Assembly (NCBI RefSeq): GCF_020532645.1
Contig: NZ_JAJAUZ010000011.1
Coordinates: 96,320-160,319, forward strand
Direction of reading: 5' to 3'
Source: Streptomyces bambusae
Lineage (GTDB): Bacteria > Actinomycetota > Actinomycetes > Streptomycetales > Streptomycetaceae
DNA: 64,000 nucleotides
Under the pieces are notes generated by a model. It saw only the letters and a list, made by a program, of their open reading frames with translations. It ran no database searches and was not told the DNA's origin. The position numbers and the translations under genes are program-made. Shown piece by piece: positions 1 through 12,009 of the stretch (the first letter of the stretch is position 1; every line of letters starts with the position of its first letter).

Positions 1-1
1 T

Positions 2-637
2 GACCGTGCGGTCGGCGGCCTCCCGGACGGCGGTCAGCAGCGGTCGCAGGGACTCGGTGGCCTGGAGGTTGCGCAGCCCGGGGGTGTTCGGGGAGGAGAC
101 GTTGACGACCAGGTAGTCGGCGTGGCGGGCGAGGCGCTCGGTGGAGGTGACGTAGTCGCCGACGGCCTCCTCCTCGGGGACCACCTTGGTCTTGCCGATG
201 TTGACGCCGACGACGGTCTTGAAGACGGGCACCCGACGGGCGAGCCGCTCGGCGACCGCCGCCGAGCCCTCGTTGTTGAAGCCCATGCGGTTGATCAGCG
301 CGCGGTCGGGCACCAGCCGGAACAGTCGCTTCTTGGGGTTGCCGGGCTGCGCCTGGGCGGTGACGGTGCCGATCTCGACGTGGTCGAAGCCGAGCATCGC
401 CATGCCGTCGATCCCTGCGGCGTTCTTGTCGAAGCCGGCGGCGAGGCCGAACGGGCCGTGCATCCGCAGGCCCAGGGCCTCGGTGCGCAGTTCCTTGTGG
501 CGGGGCGCGAGGGCGGCGGCCGCGAACGTGCGCACGACCGGGGTGCGGGCGGCAAGCCGGATCCACCGGAAGGCCATGTGGTGGGCCTCTTCGGGGTCCA
601 TCCGCTTGAAGACCAGGTTGAAGAAGAACTTGTACAT
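2..637 (-). CDS. pyrD: Dihydroorotate dehydrogenase (quinone), 3'-truncated by window edge
   Basis: Oxidises dihydroorotate to orotate with FMN and passes electrons to quinone, the fourth step of UMP synthesis at the membrane. Translation from the ATG at 635-637 begins [20 protein letters not shown], the amphipathic N-terminus typical of class 2 enzymes, followed by [13 protein letters not shown] (FMN/substrate region), [11 protein letters not shown] and [11 protein letters not shown]. About 212 residues are present of the usual 350 or so; the C-terminus lies outside the window. It is the last visible gene of the pyr operon, 78 bases after carB, with a hairpin in that gap. The start is fixed by homology to other PyrD proteins. 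Confidence 0.95.
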   Translation of the reverse strand, partial: MYKFFFNLVFKRMDPEEAHHMAFRWIRLAARTPVVRTFAAAALAPRHKELRTEALGLRMHGPFGLAAGFDKNAAGIDGMAMLGFDHVEIGTVTAQAQPGNPKKRLFRLVPDRALINRMGFNNEGSAAVAERLARRVPVFKTVVGVNIGKTKVVPEEEAVGDYVTSTERLARHADYLVVNVSSPNTPGLRNLQATESLRPLLTAVREAADRTV

Positions 638-668
638 CGTCCGAAATATCCCTTGTGCGGTCATGAAG

Positions 669-700
669 AGGGGGACACCCGTTGTCACCGGTGTCCCCCT
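669..700 (-). terminator. Intercistronic hairpin between carB and pyrD
   Basis: The arms at 669-679 and 690-700 are 11-bp perfect complements (core GGGGGACACC / GGTGTCCCCC) around a 10-base loop. It lies just after the carB stop and upstream of pyrD. There is no U-run, so it may be a partial terminator or an mRNA-stabilising or processing hairpin setting pyrD expression. The structure is seen in the sequence; the role is inferred. Confidence 0.55.
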
Positions 701-715
701 GCTTCGGACGGGCTC

Positions 716-4016
<3,301 letters not shown>

Positions 4017-4024
<8 letters not shown>

Positions 4025-5162
4025 GATCGGCCTCCATCAGGGAAACGAAGCGGTCGAAGAGGTACGCGGCGTCGTGCGGGCCCGCGGCGGCCTCCGGGTG
4101 GTACTGGACGCTGAAGGCGGGCTGGTCGAGCAGCTGGAGGCCTTCCACCACGTTGTCGTTGAGGCAGACGTGGGAGACCTCGGCGCGGCCGTAGGGGGTC
4201 TCGGAGACCTTGTCCAGCGGAGCGTCGACGGCGAAGCCGTGGTTGTGCGCGGTGACCTCGACCTTGCCGGTCGTGCGGTCCTGCACGGGCTGGTTGATGC
4301 CGCGGTGGCCGTACTTCAGCTTGTACGTGCCGAAGCCGAGCGCGCGGCCGAGGATCTGGTTGCCGAAGCAGATGCCGAAGAGCGGGGTCTTGCGCTCCAG
4401 GACGCCCTGCATGACGGCGACCGGGTGGTCGGCGGTGGACGGGTCGCCGGGGCCGTTCGAGAAGAACACGCCGTCCGGGGAGACCGCGTAGACGTCCTCG
4501 ACGGTGGCGGTGGCCGGCAGGACGTGCACCTCGATGCCGCGCTCGGCCATCCGGTGCGGGGTCATGCCCTTGATGCCGAGGTCGACCGCGGCGACGGTGA
4601 ACTTCTTCTCGCCGATCGCGGGGACGACGTACGGCTCCTTGGTGGCGACCTCTGCGGACAGGTCGGCGCCCTTCATCTGCGGGCTGGCCTGCACCTTGGC
4701 GAGCAGGGTCTCCTCGCGGACGCCGGTCCACACGTCGCCGGAGAAGATGCCGACGCGCATGGCGCCGCGCTCACGCAGGTGGCGGGTGAGCGCGCGGGTG
4801 TCGATGCCGGAGATGCCGACGACGCCCTGGGCGGCGAGCTCCTCGTCGAGCGAGCGCCGAGAGCGCCAGTTCGACGGGATGCGGGCGGGGTCGCGGACGA
4901 CGTAGCCGCTCACCCAGATGCGGGAGGACTCGGGGTCCTCGTCGTTGACGCCGGTGTTGCCCACGTGCGGGGCGGTCATCACGACGACCTGGCGGTGGTA
5001 CGACGGGTCGGTGAGGGTCTCCTGGTAGCCGGTCATGCCGGTGGAGAACACGGCCTCGCCGAAGGTCTCCCCCACGGCCCCGTAGGCGCGTCCGCGGAAG
5101 ATGCGCCCGTCCTCCAGGACGAGTACGGCGGGAGCTTGCGCTCCCCTGGTGGAGGTCGTCAT
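4017..5162 (-). CDS. carA: Carbamoyl-phosphate synthase small subunit (glutaminase)
   Basis: Class I glutamine amidotransferase subunit that hydrolyses glutamine and channels ammonia to CarB. The 381 residues from the ATG at 5160-5162 contain an N-terminal CPSase domain ([30 protein letters not shown]) and a C-terminal GATase domain. The catalytic Cys265 lies in [11 protein letters not shown], and His355/Glu357 in QYHPEAAAG. The frame stays open upstream to 5909, but this ATG overlaps the upstream stop by 4 bases (ATGA) and matches the family N-terminus. It lies between the PH-like membrane gene and carB in the pyr operon. Confidence 0.97.
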
Positions 5163-5740
5163 CGTTCGGCGCCTTCCGTCGTGGTGGTTTGGTTCATGAG
5201 AGTGAGGGCTTCGACCCAGGCGGCGTGCTCGGCCGCGCGGTCGGAGCGGAATCCGGAGTCGATCAGCTTGTCGCCGTGCGCCCAGGTGACGACGAGAAGA
5301 CCGCCCTCGGTGAGCACCTTGCCCGCGATTCCCTTGTCGAGGCGGGCGCCACGCAGCTGCGCGGCCGGTACGAAGAAGTCGGTGGCCCCCGGTCGGACCA
5401 CGTCGAGGCCCGCGTCGGTGAGCGTGAGCTCGACCCGGCTGCGGACGCCGAGGCCGTGCGCCACGATCCGGTCGAGCCACTGCCCGGCCGTCGTGGACCC
5501 GTGGTACCGGCCGGTGAGGGCCAGCCGGTGCTCGGGGAGTCCGTCGGGCGCGACGGGCAGCTCGGGCAGGTCGACCTGGAGGGCGCCCCGCCACTTCCAG
5601 CCCTGCCGCATCAGCCAGTAGACGAAGGCGATGAAGAGGACCAGGCCGATCACCCACGCGATCCGCGGGCCCCAGTCGGTCACCTCCGCCGAGCGCCGTT
5701 CGGCGGCCTGTGCGGCCAGATGGATTGCTGCTGGTGTCAC
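5159..5740 (-). CDS. Membrane-anchored PH-like domain protein of the pyr operon
   Basis: A 193-residue conserved actinobacterial protein of unknown role. One transmembrane helix lies at about residues 27-45 ([18 protein letters not shown]). A cytoplasmic C-terminal domain follows, with the beta-rich pattern annotated as a bacterial PH-like fold ([51 protein letters not shown]). It starts at a GTG that overlaps pyrC by 4 bases and ends overlapping carA by 3 bases, so it is tightly inside the operon. Mycobacteria carry a similar gene (Rv1382) at the same place between pyrC and carA, from memory. The position suggests a link to pyrimidine metabolism or to membrane recruitment of its enzymes, but that is untested. 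Confidence 0.85.
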   Translation of the reverse strand: MTPAAIHLAAQAAERRSAEVTDWGPRIAWVIGLVLFIAFVYWLMRQGWKWRGALQVDLPELPVAPDGLPEHRLALTGRYHGSTTAGQWLDRIVAHGLGVRSRVELTLTDAGLDVVRPGATDFFVPAAQLRGARLDKGIAGKVLTEGGLLVVTWAHGDKLIDSGFRSDRAAEHAAWVEALTLMNQTTTTEGAER

Positions 5741-7023
5741 GCGAGTTTCCCGTCCACGACCGTTGCCCGGCCCCGCAGGAAGGTGTGAGTGACGCGACCC
5801 GGCAGCTCACGGCCCTCGTAGGGCGTGTTGCGGCTGCGGGAGGCGAAATGTGCGGGGTCCACGACACCACGGTACGAGGTGTCGACCAGCGTGAGGTTCG
5901 CGGGTTCACCTGCCGAGACGGGGCGTCCGTGGTGGTCGAGGCTGCCGATGCGGGCCGGCGCGGAGGACATCCGGTCCGCGACGCCGGCCCAGTCGAGCAG
6001 GCCGGTCTCGACCATCGTCTGCTGGACCACGGACAGCGCGGTCTCCAGGCCGACCATGCCCATGGCGGCCGCGGCCCACTCGCAGTCCTTGTCCTCGTGC
6101 GGGTGCGGGGCGTGGTCGGTGGCGACGATGTCGATCGTGCCGTCGGCCAGGGCCTCGCGCAGCGCCATGACGTCGCGCTCGGTGCGCAGCGGCGGGTTGA
6201 CCTTGTAGACGGGGTTGTAGCTGCGGACCATCTCGTCGGTGAGGAGGAGGTGGTGCGGGGTGACCTCGGCGGTCACGTCGATGCCGCGGGACTTGGCCCA
6301 GCGGACGATCTCGACGGAGCCGGCGGTCGAGAGGTGGCAGATGTGCACGCGGGAGCCGACGTGCTCGGCGAGGAGCACGTCGCGGGCGATGATCGACTCC
6401 TCGGCGACGGCGGGCCAGCCGCCGAGGCCCAGCTCGGCGGAGACGATGCCCTCGTTCATCTGGGCGCCCTCGGTGAGGCGGGGCTCCTGGGCGTGCTGGG
6501 CGACGACGCCGCCGAAGGCCTTCACGTACTCCAGGGCGCGGCGCATGATCACGGCGTCGTCGACGCACTTGCCGTCGTCGGAGAAGACCTTCACCTGGGC
6601 GGCGGACTCGTGCATGGCGCCGAGCTCGGCCAGCTGCTTGCCCTCCAGGCCGACGGTGACGGCGCCGATCGGCTGCACGTCGCAGTAGCCGTGCTCCCGG
6701 CCGAGGCGGTAGACCTGCTCGACCACGCCGGCGGTGTCGGCGACCGGGAAGGTGTTGGCCATGGCGAAGACGGCGGTGTAGCCGCCGGTGGCCGCGGCGC
6801 GGGTGCCGGTGAGGACGGTCTCGGAGTCCTCGCGGCCCGGCTCGCGCAGGTGGGTGTGGAGGTCCACCAGGCCGGGCAGCAGGACCTGGCCGGCCGCCTC
6901 GATCACCTGGGCGCCGTCGGCCGGCAGGCCGGTGCCGACGGCCGCGATGGTCTCGCCGTCGATCAGGACGTCCTGGGGCTCGCCGCCGAGGATCTTCGCA
7001 CCGCGGATCAGGATCTTGCTCAT
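5737..7023 (-). CDS. pyrC: Dihydroorotase
   Basis: Cyclises N-carbamoyl-aspartate to dihydroorotate, the third pyrimidine step. The 428-residue amidohydrolase has the metal-binding motif [10 protein letters not shown] (His56, His58), [33 protein letters not shown] and the catalytic Asp in ATDHAPH. The length is that of class I dihydroorotases. The ATG at 7021-7023 follows pyrB by only 2 bases; the stop overlaps the PH-like gene by 4. It is cotranscribed with pyrB, and Gram-positive dihydroorotases of this class can act alone or with aspartate transcarbamoylase. Confidence 0.97.
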   Translation of the reverse strand: MSKILIRGAKILGGEPQDVLIDGETIAAVGTGLPADGAQVIEAAGQVLLPGLVDLHTHLREPGREDSETVLTGTRAAATGGYTAVFAMANTFPVADTAGVVEQVYRLGREHGYCDVQPIGAVTVGLEGKQLAELGAMHESAAQVKVFSDDGKCVDDAVIMRRALEYVKAFGGVVAQHAQEPRLTEGAQMNEGIVSAELGLGGWPAVAEESIIARDVLLAEHVGSRVHICHLSTAGSVEIVRWAKSRGIDVTAEVTPHHLLLTDEMVRSYNPVYKVNPPLRTERDVMALREALADGTIDIVATDHAPHPHEDKDCEWAAAAMGMVGLETALSVVQQTMVETGLLDWAGVADRMSSAPARIGSLDHHGRPVSAGEPANLTLVDTSYRGVVDPAHFASRSRNTPYEGRELPGRVTHTFLRGRATVVDGKLA

Positions 7024-7025
7024 GG

Positions 7026-8012
7026 TTACTTCGTCTCCTCGGTGCGGGGGGTCGTGCTGGTGGTGACGGCGGGCTCGGAGCCGCCCAGGAGCAGGTAGAG
7101 GACGGCCATCCGGATGGACACGCCGTTGGCGACCTGCTCGACGACCGTGCAGCGGTCGGAGTCGGCGACCTCGGCGGTGATCTCCATGCCGCGGACCATC
7201 GGGCCGGGGTGCATCACGATGGCGTGCTCGGGCATCTTGGCCATGCGCTCGCCGTCGAGGCCGTACCGGCGCGAGTACTCGCGCTCGGTCGGGAAGAAGG
7301 CGGCGTTCATGCGTTCCCGCTGCACACGCAGCATCATCACCGCGTCGGACTTCGGCAGCACCTCGTCGAGGCCGTACGAGATCTCGCAGGGCCAGGTCTC
7401 GACGCCGACCGGGACCAGGGTGGGCGGGGCCACCAGGGTGACCTCGGCGCCGAGGGTGTGCAGCAGGTCCACGTTGGAGCGGGCGACCCGGCTGTGCAGC
7501 ACGTCGCCGACGATGGTGATGCGCTTGCCTTCGAGGTCCTGGCCGAGTGCGTCCTTGCCGACGAGCCGGCGGCGCATCGTGAAGGCGTCCAGCAGGGCCT
7601 GGGTGGGGTGCTGGTGGGTGCCGTCGCCCGCGTTGATGACCGGGGCGTCGATCCAGCCGGAGGTCGCCAGCCGGTACGGGGCCCCCGAGGCGCCGTGCCG
7701 GATGACCACGGCGTCGACGCCCATGGCCTCCAGGGTCTGCGCGGTGTCCTTCAGGGACTCGCCCTTGGAGACGCTGGAGCCCTTGGCGGCGAAGTTGATG
7801 ACGTCGGCGGACAGCCTCTTCTCGGCGGCCTCGAACGAGATCCGGGTTCGGGTGGAGTCCTCGAAGAAGAGGTTGCAGATCGTGCGGCCGCGCAGGGTGG
7901 GCAGCTTCTTGATCGGCCGGTCGGCGATCCGGGCCATCTCCTCGGCGGTGTCGAGGATGAGGACGGCGTCGTCGCGCGTGAGGTCGGCGGCCGAGATGAG
8001 GTGGCGCTTCAT
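7026..8012 (-). CDS. pyrB: Aspartate carbamoyltransferase catalytic subunit
   Basis: Condenses carbamoyl phosphate with aspartate, the committed pyrimidine step. The 328-residue protein carries the carbamoyl-phosphate signature [13 protein letters not shown] (Ser53-Arg57), the KGES loop in [27 protein letters not shown] and [13 protein letters not shown]. No pyrI regulatory-chain gene is seen nearby, as expected for Gram-positives. The gene begins at ATG 8010-8012, 102 bases after pyrR, and is followed after 2 bases by pyrC. Regulation is probably through the PyrR element at the operon head. Confidence 0.98.
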   Translation of the reverse strand: MKRHLISAADLTRDDAVLILDTAEEMARIADRPIKKLPTLRGRTICNLFFEDSTRTRISFEAAEKRLSADVINFAAKGSSVSKGESLKDTAQTLEAMGVDAVVIRHGASGAPYRLATSGWIDAPVINAGDGTHQHPTQALLDAFTMRRRLVGKDALGQDLEGKRITIVGDVLHSRVARSNVDLLHTLGAEVTLVAPPTLVPVGVETWPCEISYGLDEVLPKSDAVMMLRVQRERMNAAFFPTEREYSRRYGLDGERMAKMPEHAIVMHPGPMVRGMEITAEVADSDRCTVVEQVANGVSIRMAVLYLLLGGSEPAVTTSTTPRTEETK

Positions 8013-8114
8013 CTGGGTGCTCCGGGGGTGAGGGAGGGCAGCTGGGTTGCGGGCAGGGCAGGCTGCGGCGCGGGCCCGGCCTCCGGTCGGAGGACGGTCC
8101 CGTGCGGGTACGGG

Positions 8115-8687
8115 CTACTGCGCTTCGGCGGGTGCGGTCCGCTGCCCGAGCAGCACGGCGTCGCGGCCGTCCTCCTCCTGGAGCTGGACCTTGACCGTCT
8201 CCCGCAGCGACGTGGGGAGGTTCTTGCCGACGTAGTCGGCGCGGATCGGGAGTTCGCGGTGGCCGCGGTCCACGAGGACGGCGAGCTGCACCGCGCGCGG
8301 GCGGCCGATGTCGCCGAGGGCGTCGAGGGCGGCGCGGATGGTCCGGCCGGAGAACAGGACGTCGTCGACGAGGACGACGAGACGGCCGTCGAGGTCGTCA
8401 CCCGGGATCTCGGTGCGGCCGATGGCCCGCGCCGGCTTCATCCGCAGGTCGTCCCGGTACATGGTGATGTCCAGGGAGCCGACGGGGATGGTGGAGCCGG
8501 TGATCTCTTCGAGCTTGGCGGCGATCCGGCGGGCGAGGTGGACGCCGCGCGTCGGGATGCCGAGGAGCACCACGTCGTCGGCGCCCTTGGCGCGTTCGAC
8601 GATCTCGTGGGCGATGCGGGTCAGCACCCGCGCGATGTCGGAGGCCTCGAGCACGGGCCGGGCCGCATCGGAAGTCTGCGTGTCCAT
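8115..8687 (-). CDS. pyrR: PyrR, bifunctional pyr operon regulator / uracil phosphoribosyltransferase
   Basis: Uridine-nucleotide-sensing RNA-binding regulator of pyr genes that often also has uracil phosphoribosyltransferase activity. The 190 residues include the PRPP-binding motif [35 protein letters not shown] and a C-terminal [20 protein letters not shown] segment typical of PyrR. It is the first gene of the operon. Its leader carries a sequence closely resembling the Bacillus PyrR-binding loop and overlapping the probable ribosome-binding site (8695-8734), so autogenous translational repression is likely. The ATG at 8685-8687 was chosen on that basis and by family length. Confidence 0.97.
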   Translation of the reverse strand: MDTQTSDAARPVLEASDIARVLTRIAHEIVERAKGADDVVLLGIPTRGVHLARRIAAKLEEITGSTIPVGSLDITMYRDDLRMKPARAIGRTEIPGDDLDGRLVVLVDDVLFSGRTIRAALDALGDIGRPRAVQLAVLVDRGHRELPIRADYVGKNLPTSLRETVKVQLQEEDGRDAVLLGQRTAPAEAQ

Positions 8688-8694
8688 GAAAAAC

Positions 8695-8734
8695 GGACCC
8701 CCTTCTCCGCCTCACGGGACGGACCTTAAAGGAC
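8695..8734 (-). promoter_or_regulatory. PyrR-binding RNA element in the pyrR leader
   Basis: Read on the minus strand, the leader contains CCUUUAAGG, then GUCCCGUGAGGCGGAGAAGG. This matches the PyrR binding-loop consensus UCCNGNGAGGY and even the flanking CCUU...AAGG lower stem of Bacillus pyr leaders. The conserved UCCCGUGAGGC lies at 8709-8719. The 3' arm (AAGGGGG) doubles as the likely Shine-Dalgarno, about 10 bases before the pyrR ATG. From memory, Mycobacterium smegmatis PyrR represses translation through such an element; the same mode is inferred here. No strong attenuator hairpin follows before the start codon. Confidence 0.85.
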
Positions 8735-8848
8735 GTCTGATGTACGCCGAACACAGTAGCAGGAACGATCGGCTCCGCGCGCCACGGGGCCGCCGGCGCA
8801 CCCCGGGGCGGGGGTCCGCTCGTACGGGGGCGATGAAGACCATTCGGC

Positions 8849-8878
8849 TTGACGCATCCACGTAACGCTGCGTAACCT
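8849..8878 (+). promoter_or_regulatory. Probable bldD promoter
   Basis: A TTGACG hexamer at 8849-8854 and TAACCT at 8873-8878, separated by 18 bases, resemble a sigma-70-like (HrdB) promoter about 60 bases upstream of the bldD ATG. The -10 region overlaps the BldD box. The assignment is by sequence inspection only. Confidence 0.6.
8862..8876 (+). promoter_or_regulatory. BldD box (autoregulatory operator)
   Basis: The 15-bp palindrome GTAACGCTGCGTAAC fits the BldD box consensus NTNACNCWGNGTNAN at every constrained position. It overlaps the predicted -10 of the bldD promoter. A second small palindrome, TCACAGTGA (8878-8886), follows and resembles the older AGTGA/TCAC half-site description. BldD is known to repress its own gene in Streptomyces. 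Confidence 0.88.
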
Positions 8879-8937
8879 CACAGTGAGTTACCAGCCGCGC
8901 GGCGGAGCCGCACGTCGACACAGCGTCCGGGAGCCTT

Positions 8938-9438
8938 ATGTCCAGCGAATACGCCAAACAGCTCGGGGCCAAGCTCCGCGCCATCCGCACCCAGCAGGGC
9001 CTTTCCCTCCACGGTGTCGAGGAGAAGTCCCAGGGCCGCTGGAAGGCGGTCGTGGTCGGGTCGTACGAGCGCGGCGACCGCGCCGTCACGGTCCAGCGCC
9101 TGGCCGAGCTGGCGGACTTCTACGGGGTGCCGGTGCAGGAGCTGCTGCCGGGCACGACTCCCGGCGGGGCGGCCGAGCCGCCGCCGAAGCTGCGCCTGGA
9201 CCTGGAGCGCCTGGCCCACGTCCCCGCGGAGAAGGCCGGCCCGCTGCAGCGCTACGCGGCGACCATCCAGAGCCAGCGCGGTGACTACAACGGCAAGGTG
9301 CTCTCGATCCGCCAGGACGACCTGCGCACCCTCGCGGTCATCTACGACCAGTCCCCCTCGGTCCTCACCGAGCAGCTGATCAGCTGGGGCGTGCTGGACG
9401 CGGACGCCCGCCGTGCGGTCGCCCACGAGGAGATCTGA
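8938..9438 (+). CDS. bldD: BldD, c-di-GMP-responsive master repressor of development
   Basis: Represses sporulation genes during vegetative growth when dimerised by tetrameric cyclic di-GMP. The 166-residue protein has an XRE-type helix-turn-helix at about 10-65 (LRAIRTQQGLSLHGVEEKSQ, YERGDRAVTVQRLAELADFY). The C-terminal domain carries the bipartite c-di-GMP signature, Arg114-Gly-Asp116 and Arg125-Gln-Asp-Asp128, spaced exactly as in characterised BldD. It is monocistronic and divergent from pyrR, has a BldD box at its promoter and a hairpin terminator downstream. Its presence strongly indicates Streptomyces or a close relative. Confidence 0.98.
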   Translation: MSSEYAKQLGAKLRAIRTQQGLSLHGVEEKSQGRWKAVVVGSYERGDRAVTVQRLAELADFYGVPVQELLPGTTPGGAAEPPPKLRLDLERLAHVPAEKAGPLQRYAATIQSQRGDYNGKVLSIRQDDLRTLAVIYDQSPSVLTEQLISWGVLDADARRAVAHEEI

Positions 9439-9488
9439 GGCAGGGACCGCGCGACCCGGCACCACCGGGGAGAACCCTGCAGAAACGT

Positions 9489-9540
9489 GCCGCCGGGGGC
9501 GGTGGGACCGTACCGGTCCTGCCGTCCCCGGCGGTGTTTT
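9489..9540 (+). terminator. Terminator downstream of bldD
   Basis: An outer stem CGCCGGGG (9491-9498) / CCCCGGCG (9526-9533) encloses a second imperfect stem (GGGACCG / CCGGTCC) and is followed by GTGTTTT ending at 9540. The hairpin plus T-run 50-100 bases after the bldD stop is typical of an intrinsic terminator. Confidence 0.75.
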
Positions 9541-9613
9541 CGTGCGTCTCGTGTGTCTGCGCCCCCGAGGGGGCGCGGCCGTCGGCAGCTGCCCGGCGTC
9601 GTGCGGAGACGCC

Positions 9614-9650
9614 GAAGGGGCCGCGGCGCGTCGTGCGCCGCGGCCCCTTC
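9614..9650 (-). terminator. Terminator downstream of nusB
   Basis: A perfect 16-bp stem (9614-9629 / 9635-9650, core AAGGGGCCGCGGCGC) with a 5-base loop lies 26 bases past the nusB stop on the minus strand. It faces the bldD terminator, so the two convergent units each have their own hairpin. Confidence 0.75.
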
Positions 9651-9675
9651 CGCATGCCGCCTTCACTCGTTCGGG

Positions 9676-10107
9676 CTATTCGCCCCGTCGGAGGCTCGGC
9701 TTGAGGTCCTTGAAGCGGGCCAGCAGCCCGTTCACGAACGCCGGGGAGTCGTCGGTGGAGAACTCCTTGGCCAGCTGGACCGCCTCGTCGATCGCCACGG
9801 CGTCCGGGGTCTCGTCGACCCAGATCAGCTCGTAGGCGCTCAGGCGCAGGATGTTCCGGTCCGCGACCGGCATCCGGTCGAGGTCCCAGTCCACCGCGTA
9901 CGTGGCGATCAGCTCGTCGATGCGGGTCACCTTGTCGGCGTAGCCCTCGACGAGGTCCATGGTGAACGCGTTCACCGGCGGCTGCCGGTCGTCCGACCGG
10001 TGGTGGCGGACCCAGTCCGCGAGGACCTCCCGCACGGGGACCCCGCGCTGGTCGGCCTCGAAGAGGATCTGGAAGGCGCGCTTGCGCGCGTTGCTCCGGG
10101 CAGCCAC
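9676..10107 (-). CDS. nusB: Transcription antitermination factor NusB
   Basis: Binds boxA RNA with NusE (S10) in rRNA antitermination complexes. The 143-residue all-helical protein has the N-terminal ARSNARKRAFQILFEADQRG region typical of NusB and a C-terminal YELIWVDETPDAVAIDEAVQLAKEF segment with FVNGLLARF. It starts at GTG 10105-10107, only 2 bases after the efp stop, so efp and nusB are cotranscribed. The length is normal for the family. Confidence 0.96.
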   Translation of the reverse strand: MAARSNARKRAFQILFEADQRGVPVREVLADWVRHHRSDDRQPPVNAFTMDLVEGYADKVTRIDELIATYAVDWDLDRMPVADRNILRLSAYELIWVDETPDAVAIDEAVQLAKEFSTDDSPAFVNGLLARFKDLKPSLRRGE

Positions 10108-10109
10108 GG

Positions 10110-10676
10110 TTAGCTGTTCACCCGGCCGAGGTAGTCGCTGGTGCGGGTGTCGACCTTGATCTTCTCACCGGTGGTGATGAAGAGGGGGACCTGGATCTCG
10201 TGGCCGGTCTCCAGGGTGGCGGGCTTGGTGCCACCGGTGGAGCGGTCGCCCTGGACGCCCGGGTCGGTGTGCTGGATGGTCAGCTCGACGGCGGCCGGGA
10301 GCTCGACGTAGAGCACCTCGCCCTCGTGCTGGGCGACGGAGGCGGTGAAGCCCTCGATCAGGAAGTTGGCGGCGTTGCCGACCGCGGCCTTCGAGACCAT
10401 CAGCTGGTCGTAGGTCTCCATGTCCATGAAGACGAAGTACTCGCCGTCCATGTAGGAGAACTGCATGTCGCGGCGGTCGATGTTGGCCGTTTCGACCTTC
10501 ACGCCCGCGTTGAAGGTCTTGTCGACGACCTTGCCGGACAGCACGTTCTTGAGCTTGGTGCGCACGAAGGCCGGGCCCTTGCCGGGCTTGACGTGCTGGA
10601 ACTCGACGACGGACCAGAGCTGGCCCCCGTCGAGCTTGAGCACCATGCCGTTCTTGAGGTCGTTCGTGGAAGCCAC
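10110..10676 (-). CDS. efp: Elongation factor P
   Basis: Rescues ribosomes stalled on polyproline by entering the E site. The 188-residue protein is read from a GTG at 10674-10676 ([20 protein letters not shown]) and has the three EF-P domains. The tip loop [10 protein letters not shown] holds Lys33 (Lys32 without Met) between two prolines, the PGKGP arrangement that in actinobacterial EF-P is reported to work without lysine modification. No epmA/epmB-like modification genes are seen nearby. The open frame extends to 11360, but that part is antisense shadow of the peptidase gene; the GTG gives the canonical N-terminus. Confidence 0.96.
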   Translation of the reverse strand: MASTNDLKNGMVLKLDGGQLWSVVEFQHVKPGKGPAFVRTKLKNVLSGKVVDKTFNAGVKVETANIDRRDMQFSYMDGEYFVFMDMETYDQLMVSKAAVGNAANFLIEGFTASVAQHEGEVLYVELPAAVELTIQHTDPGVQGDRSTGGTKPATLETGHEIQVPLFITTGEKIKVDTRTSDYLGRVNS

Positions 10677-10728
10677 GGTTGCCAAATCTCCTGGACTGAA
10701 AGACCGCGGGTGCGCGCTCAGCCGAAAG

Positions 10729-11835
10729 CTAGAGCGCGAGCAGCTCCTTGGTCGTAATGGTGAGTAGCTCGGGTCCGCCGTCCGCCTCGGGGCGTACGAC
10801 GAGCGTGTCAACAATCCGGACGCCGCCCCGGCCCGGGAGGTGGACTCCCGGTTCGACGGTGACCGGCACGCAAGCGTCCAGTTTACCCATTGCGGCAGGT
10901 GCCAGCTGCGGGTCCTCGTGGATTTCGAGTCCGACCCCGTGTCCCACCGAGCCCGGGAGGGCTTCGCCGTGCCCTCCGGTGTCCACGACCTGGCGCGCAG
11001 CGCGGTCCACGTCGCGGTACGCGGCGCCCGGCAGGAGCGCCTCCCGGCCGGCCCGCTGGGCGGCGAACACCAGGTCGTACAGCTCGATCTGCCAGTCGGC
11101 GGGGCTGGTGCCGATGACGAAGGTGCGGCCGATCTCGCAGCGGTAGCCGCGGTAGTTGGCCCCCAGGCAGACGGAGAGGAAGTCGCCCTCCTCGACCCGC
11201 CGGTCGGTGGGGCGGTGGCCGCCGCGGCCGGAGTGCGGGCCGGTGCCGACGGAGGTGGGGAAGGCCGGGCCGTCTGCGCCGTGGTCGACCAGGCGGCGTT
11301 CCAGTTCCAGTGCCAGATGGCGTTCGGTACGGCCGACCAGGATGGACTCCAGCAGTTCACCGAGGGCCTGGTCGGCGATCTCCGCGGCGATCCGCAGGCA
11401 CGCGATCTCCTCCTCGTCCTTCACCAGCCGCTGCTGCTCGACGGCGGGGCCGAGATCGGCCAGGCGGAGCCGGGGTGCCACCGAGCCCATGGCGCGGTGC
11501 CGGGCGACGGTGAGGTGGTGCTCCTCCACCGCCAGCGCGTCGGCGCGGGCGCCGGCCGCGGCATCGGCGGCCGCGACGGCCGGGTCGCCCTCGGTGGCGT
11601 GCAGGACGGTGCAGCGGAGCAGTTCGTCGAGCCGGCCCTCGTCGGGCTCGCCGGTCGGGGCGCCGGCGCAGAAGAGGACGTCCTCGGCGGGGCCGACGAG
11701 CAGGACCGCGCCGCGGGGGGCGGCGCCGGTCAGGTAACGGACGTTCGCGGGGCGCGAGATGAGGGCGGCCGCGTTGCCGGCGGCGTTGCAGCGGTCTCTG
11801 AGCCGGCCACGGCGGGCCGCGTACACCTCTGACAT
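10729..11835 (-). CDS. M24 (Xaa-Pro aminopeptidase-like) protein with degenerate metal site
   Basis: A 368-residue protein with the creatinase-like N-terminal domain (about 1-135) and a pita-bread M24 fold (about 140-360). Relative to PepP/MetAP the five metal ligands are only partly kept. The first Asp is Cys223 (SVCLGANY), the second is Glu234 (RCEIGRTF), His299 ([12 protein letters not shown]) and Glu328 (VEPGVHLPG) are present, and the last Glu (usual VRIED) is Val342 in VRIVDT. His306 of the substrate site remains. It may therefore be a non-peptidase or use a different metal geometry. It lies upstream of efp on the same strand, 52 bases away; a link to proline-related translation is speculative. 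Confidence 0.85.
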   Translation of the reverse strand: MSEVYAARRGRLRDRCNAAGNAAALISRPANVRYLTGAAPRGAVLLVGPAEDVLFCAGAPTGEPDEGRLDELLRCTVLHATEGDPAVAAADAAAGARADALAVEEHHLTVARHRAMGSVAPRLRLADLGPAVEQQRLVKDEEEIACLRIAAEIADQALGELLESILVGRTERHLALELERRLVDHGADGPAFPTSVGTGPHSGRGGHRPTDRRVEEGDFLSVCLGANYRGYRCEIGRTFVIGTSPADWQIELYDLVFAAQRAGREALLPGAAYRDVDRAARQVVDTGGHGEALPGSVGHGVGLEIHEDPQLAPAAMGKLDACVPVTVEPGVHLPGRGGVRIVDTLVVRPEADGGPELLTITTKELLAL

Positions 11836-11944
11836 GTCACGAGCGTACGAGTGTGCCCGGTGCGGGGCCTGTTGAGCGCGTCCGGATGGGGCGGGCCCCC
11901 GGGACGGCCTCCGTTTGGCTTCCGGTCACGGTGCGGGGACCTTG

Positions 11945-11992
11945 CGGGGCTGCGCCCGGTACCCCGGTCCTCAAACGCCGGACGGGCTGGAT
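11945..11992 (-). repeat. Dispersed GC-rich intergenic element, copy 1
   Basis: On the minus strand this reads ATCCAGCCCGTCCGGCGTTT, then GAGGACCGGGGTACCGGG and a short hairpin GGGCGCAGCCCC. It lies about 20 bases downstream of the stop of the P-loop gene (12010). The same core recurs at 27728, 27862, 42475 and 47002 and, in variant form, in the array at 63702. Confidence 0.85.
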
Positions 11993-12009
11993 TTCGGGCC
12001 CTCGGGGGG

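Noticed and set aside
8013..8114. Second PyrR element or attenuator before pyrB
   Set aside because: The 102-base gap lacks the UCCNGNGAGG core and has no convincing terminator.
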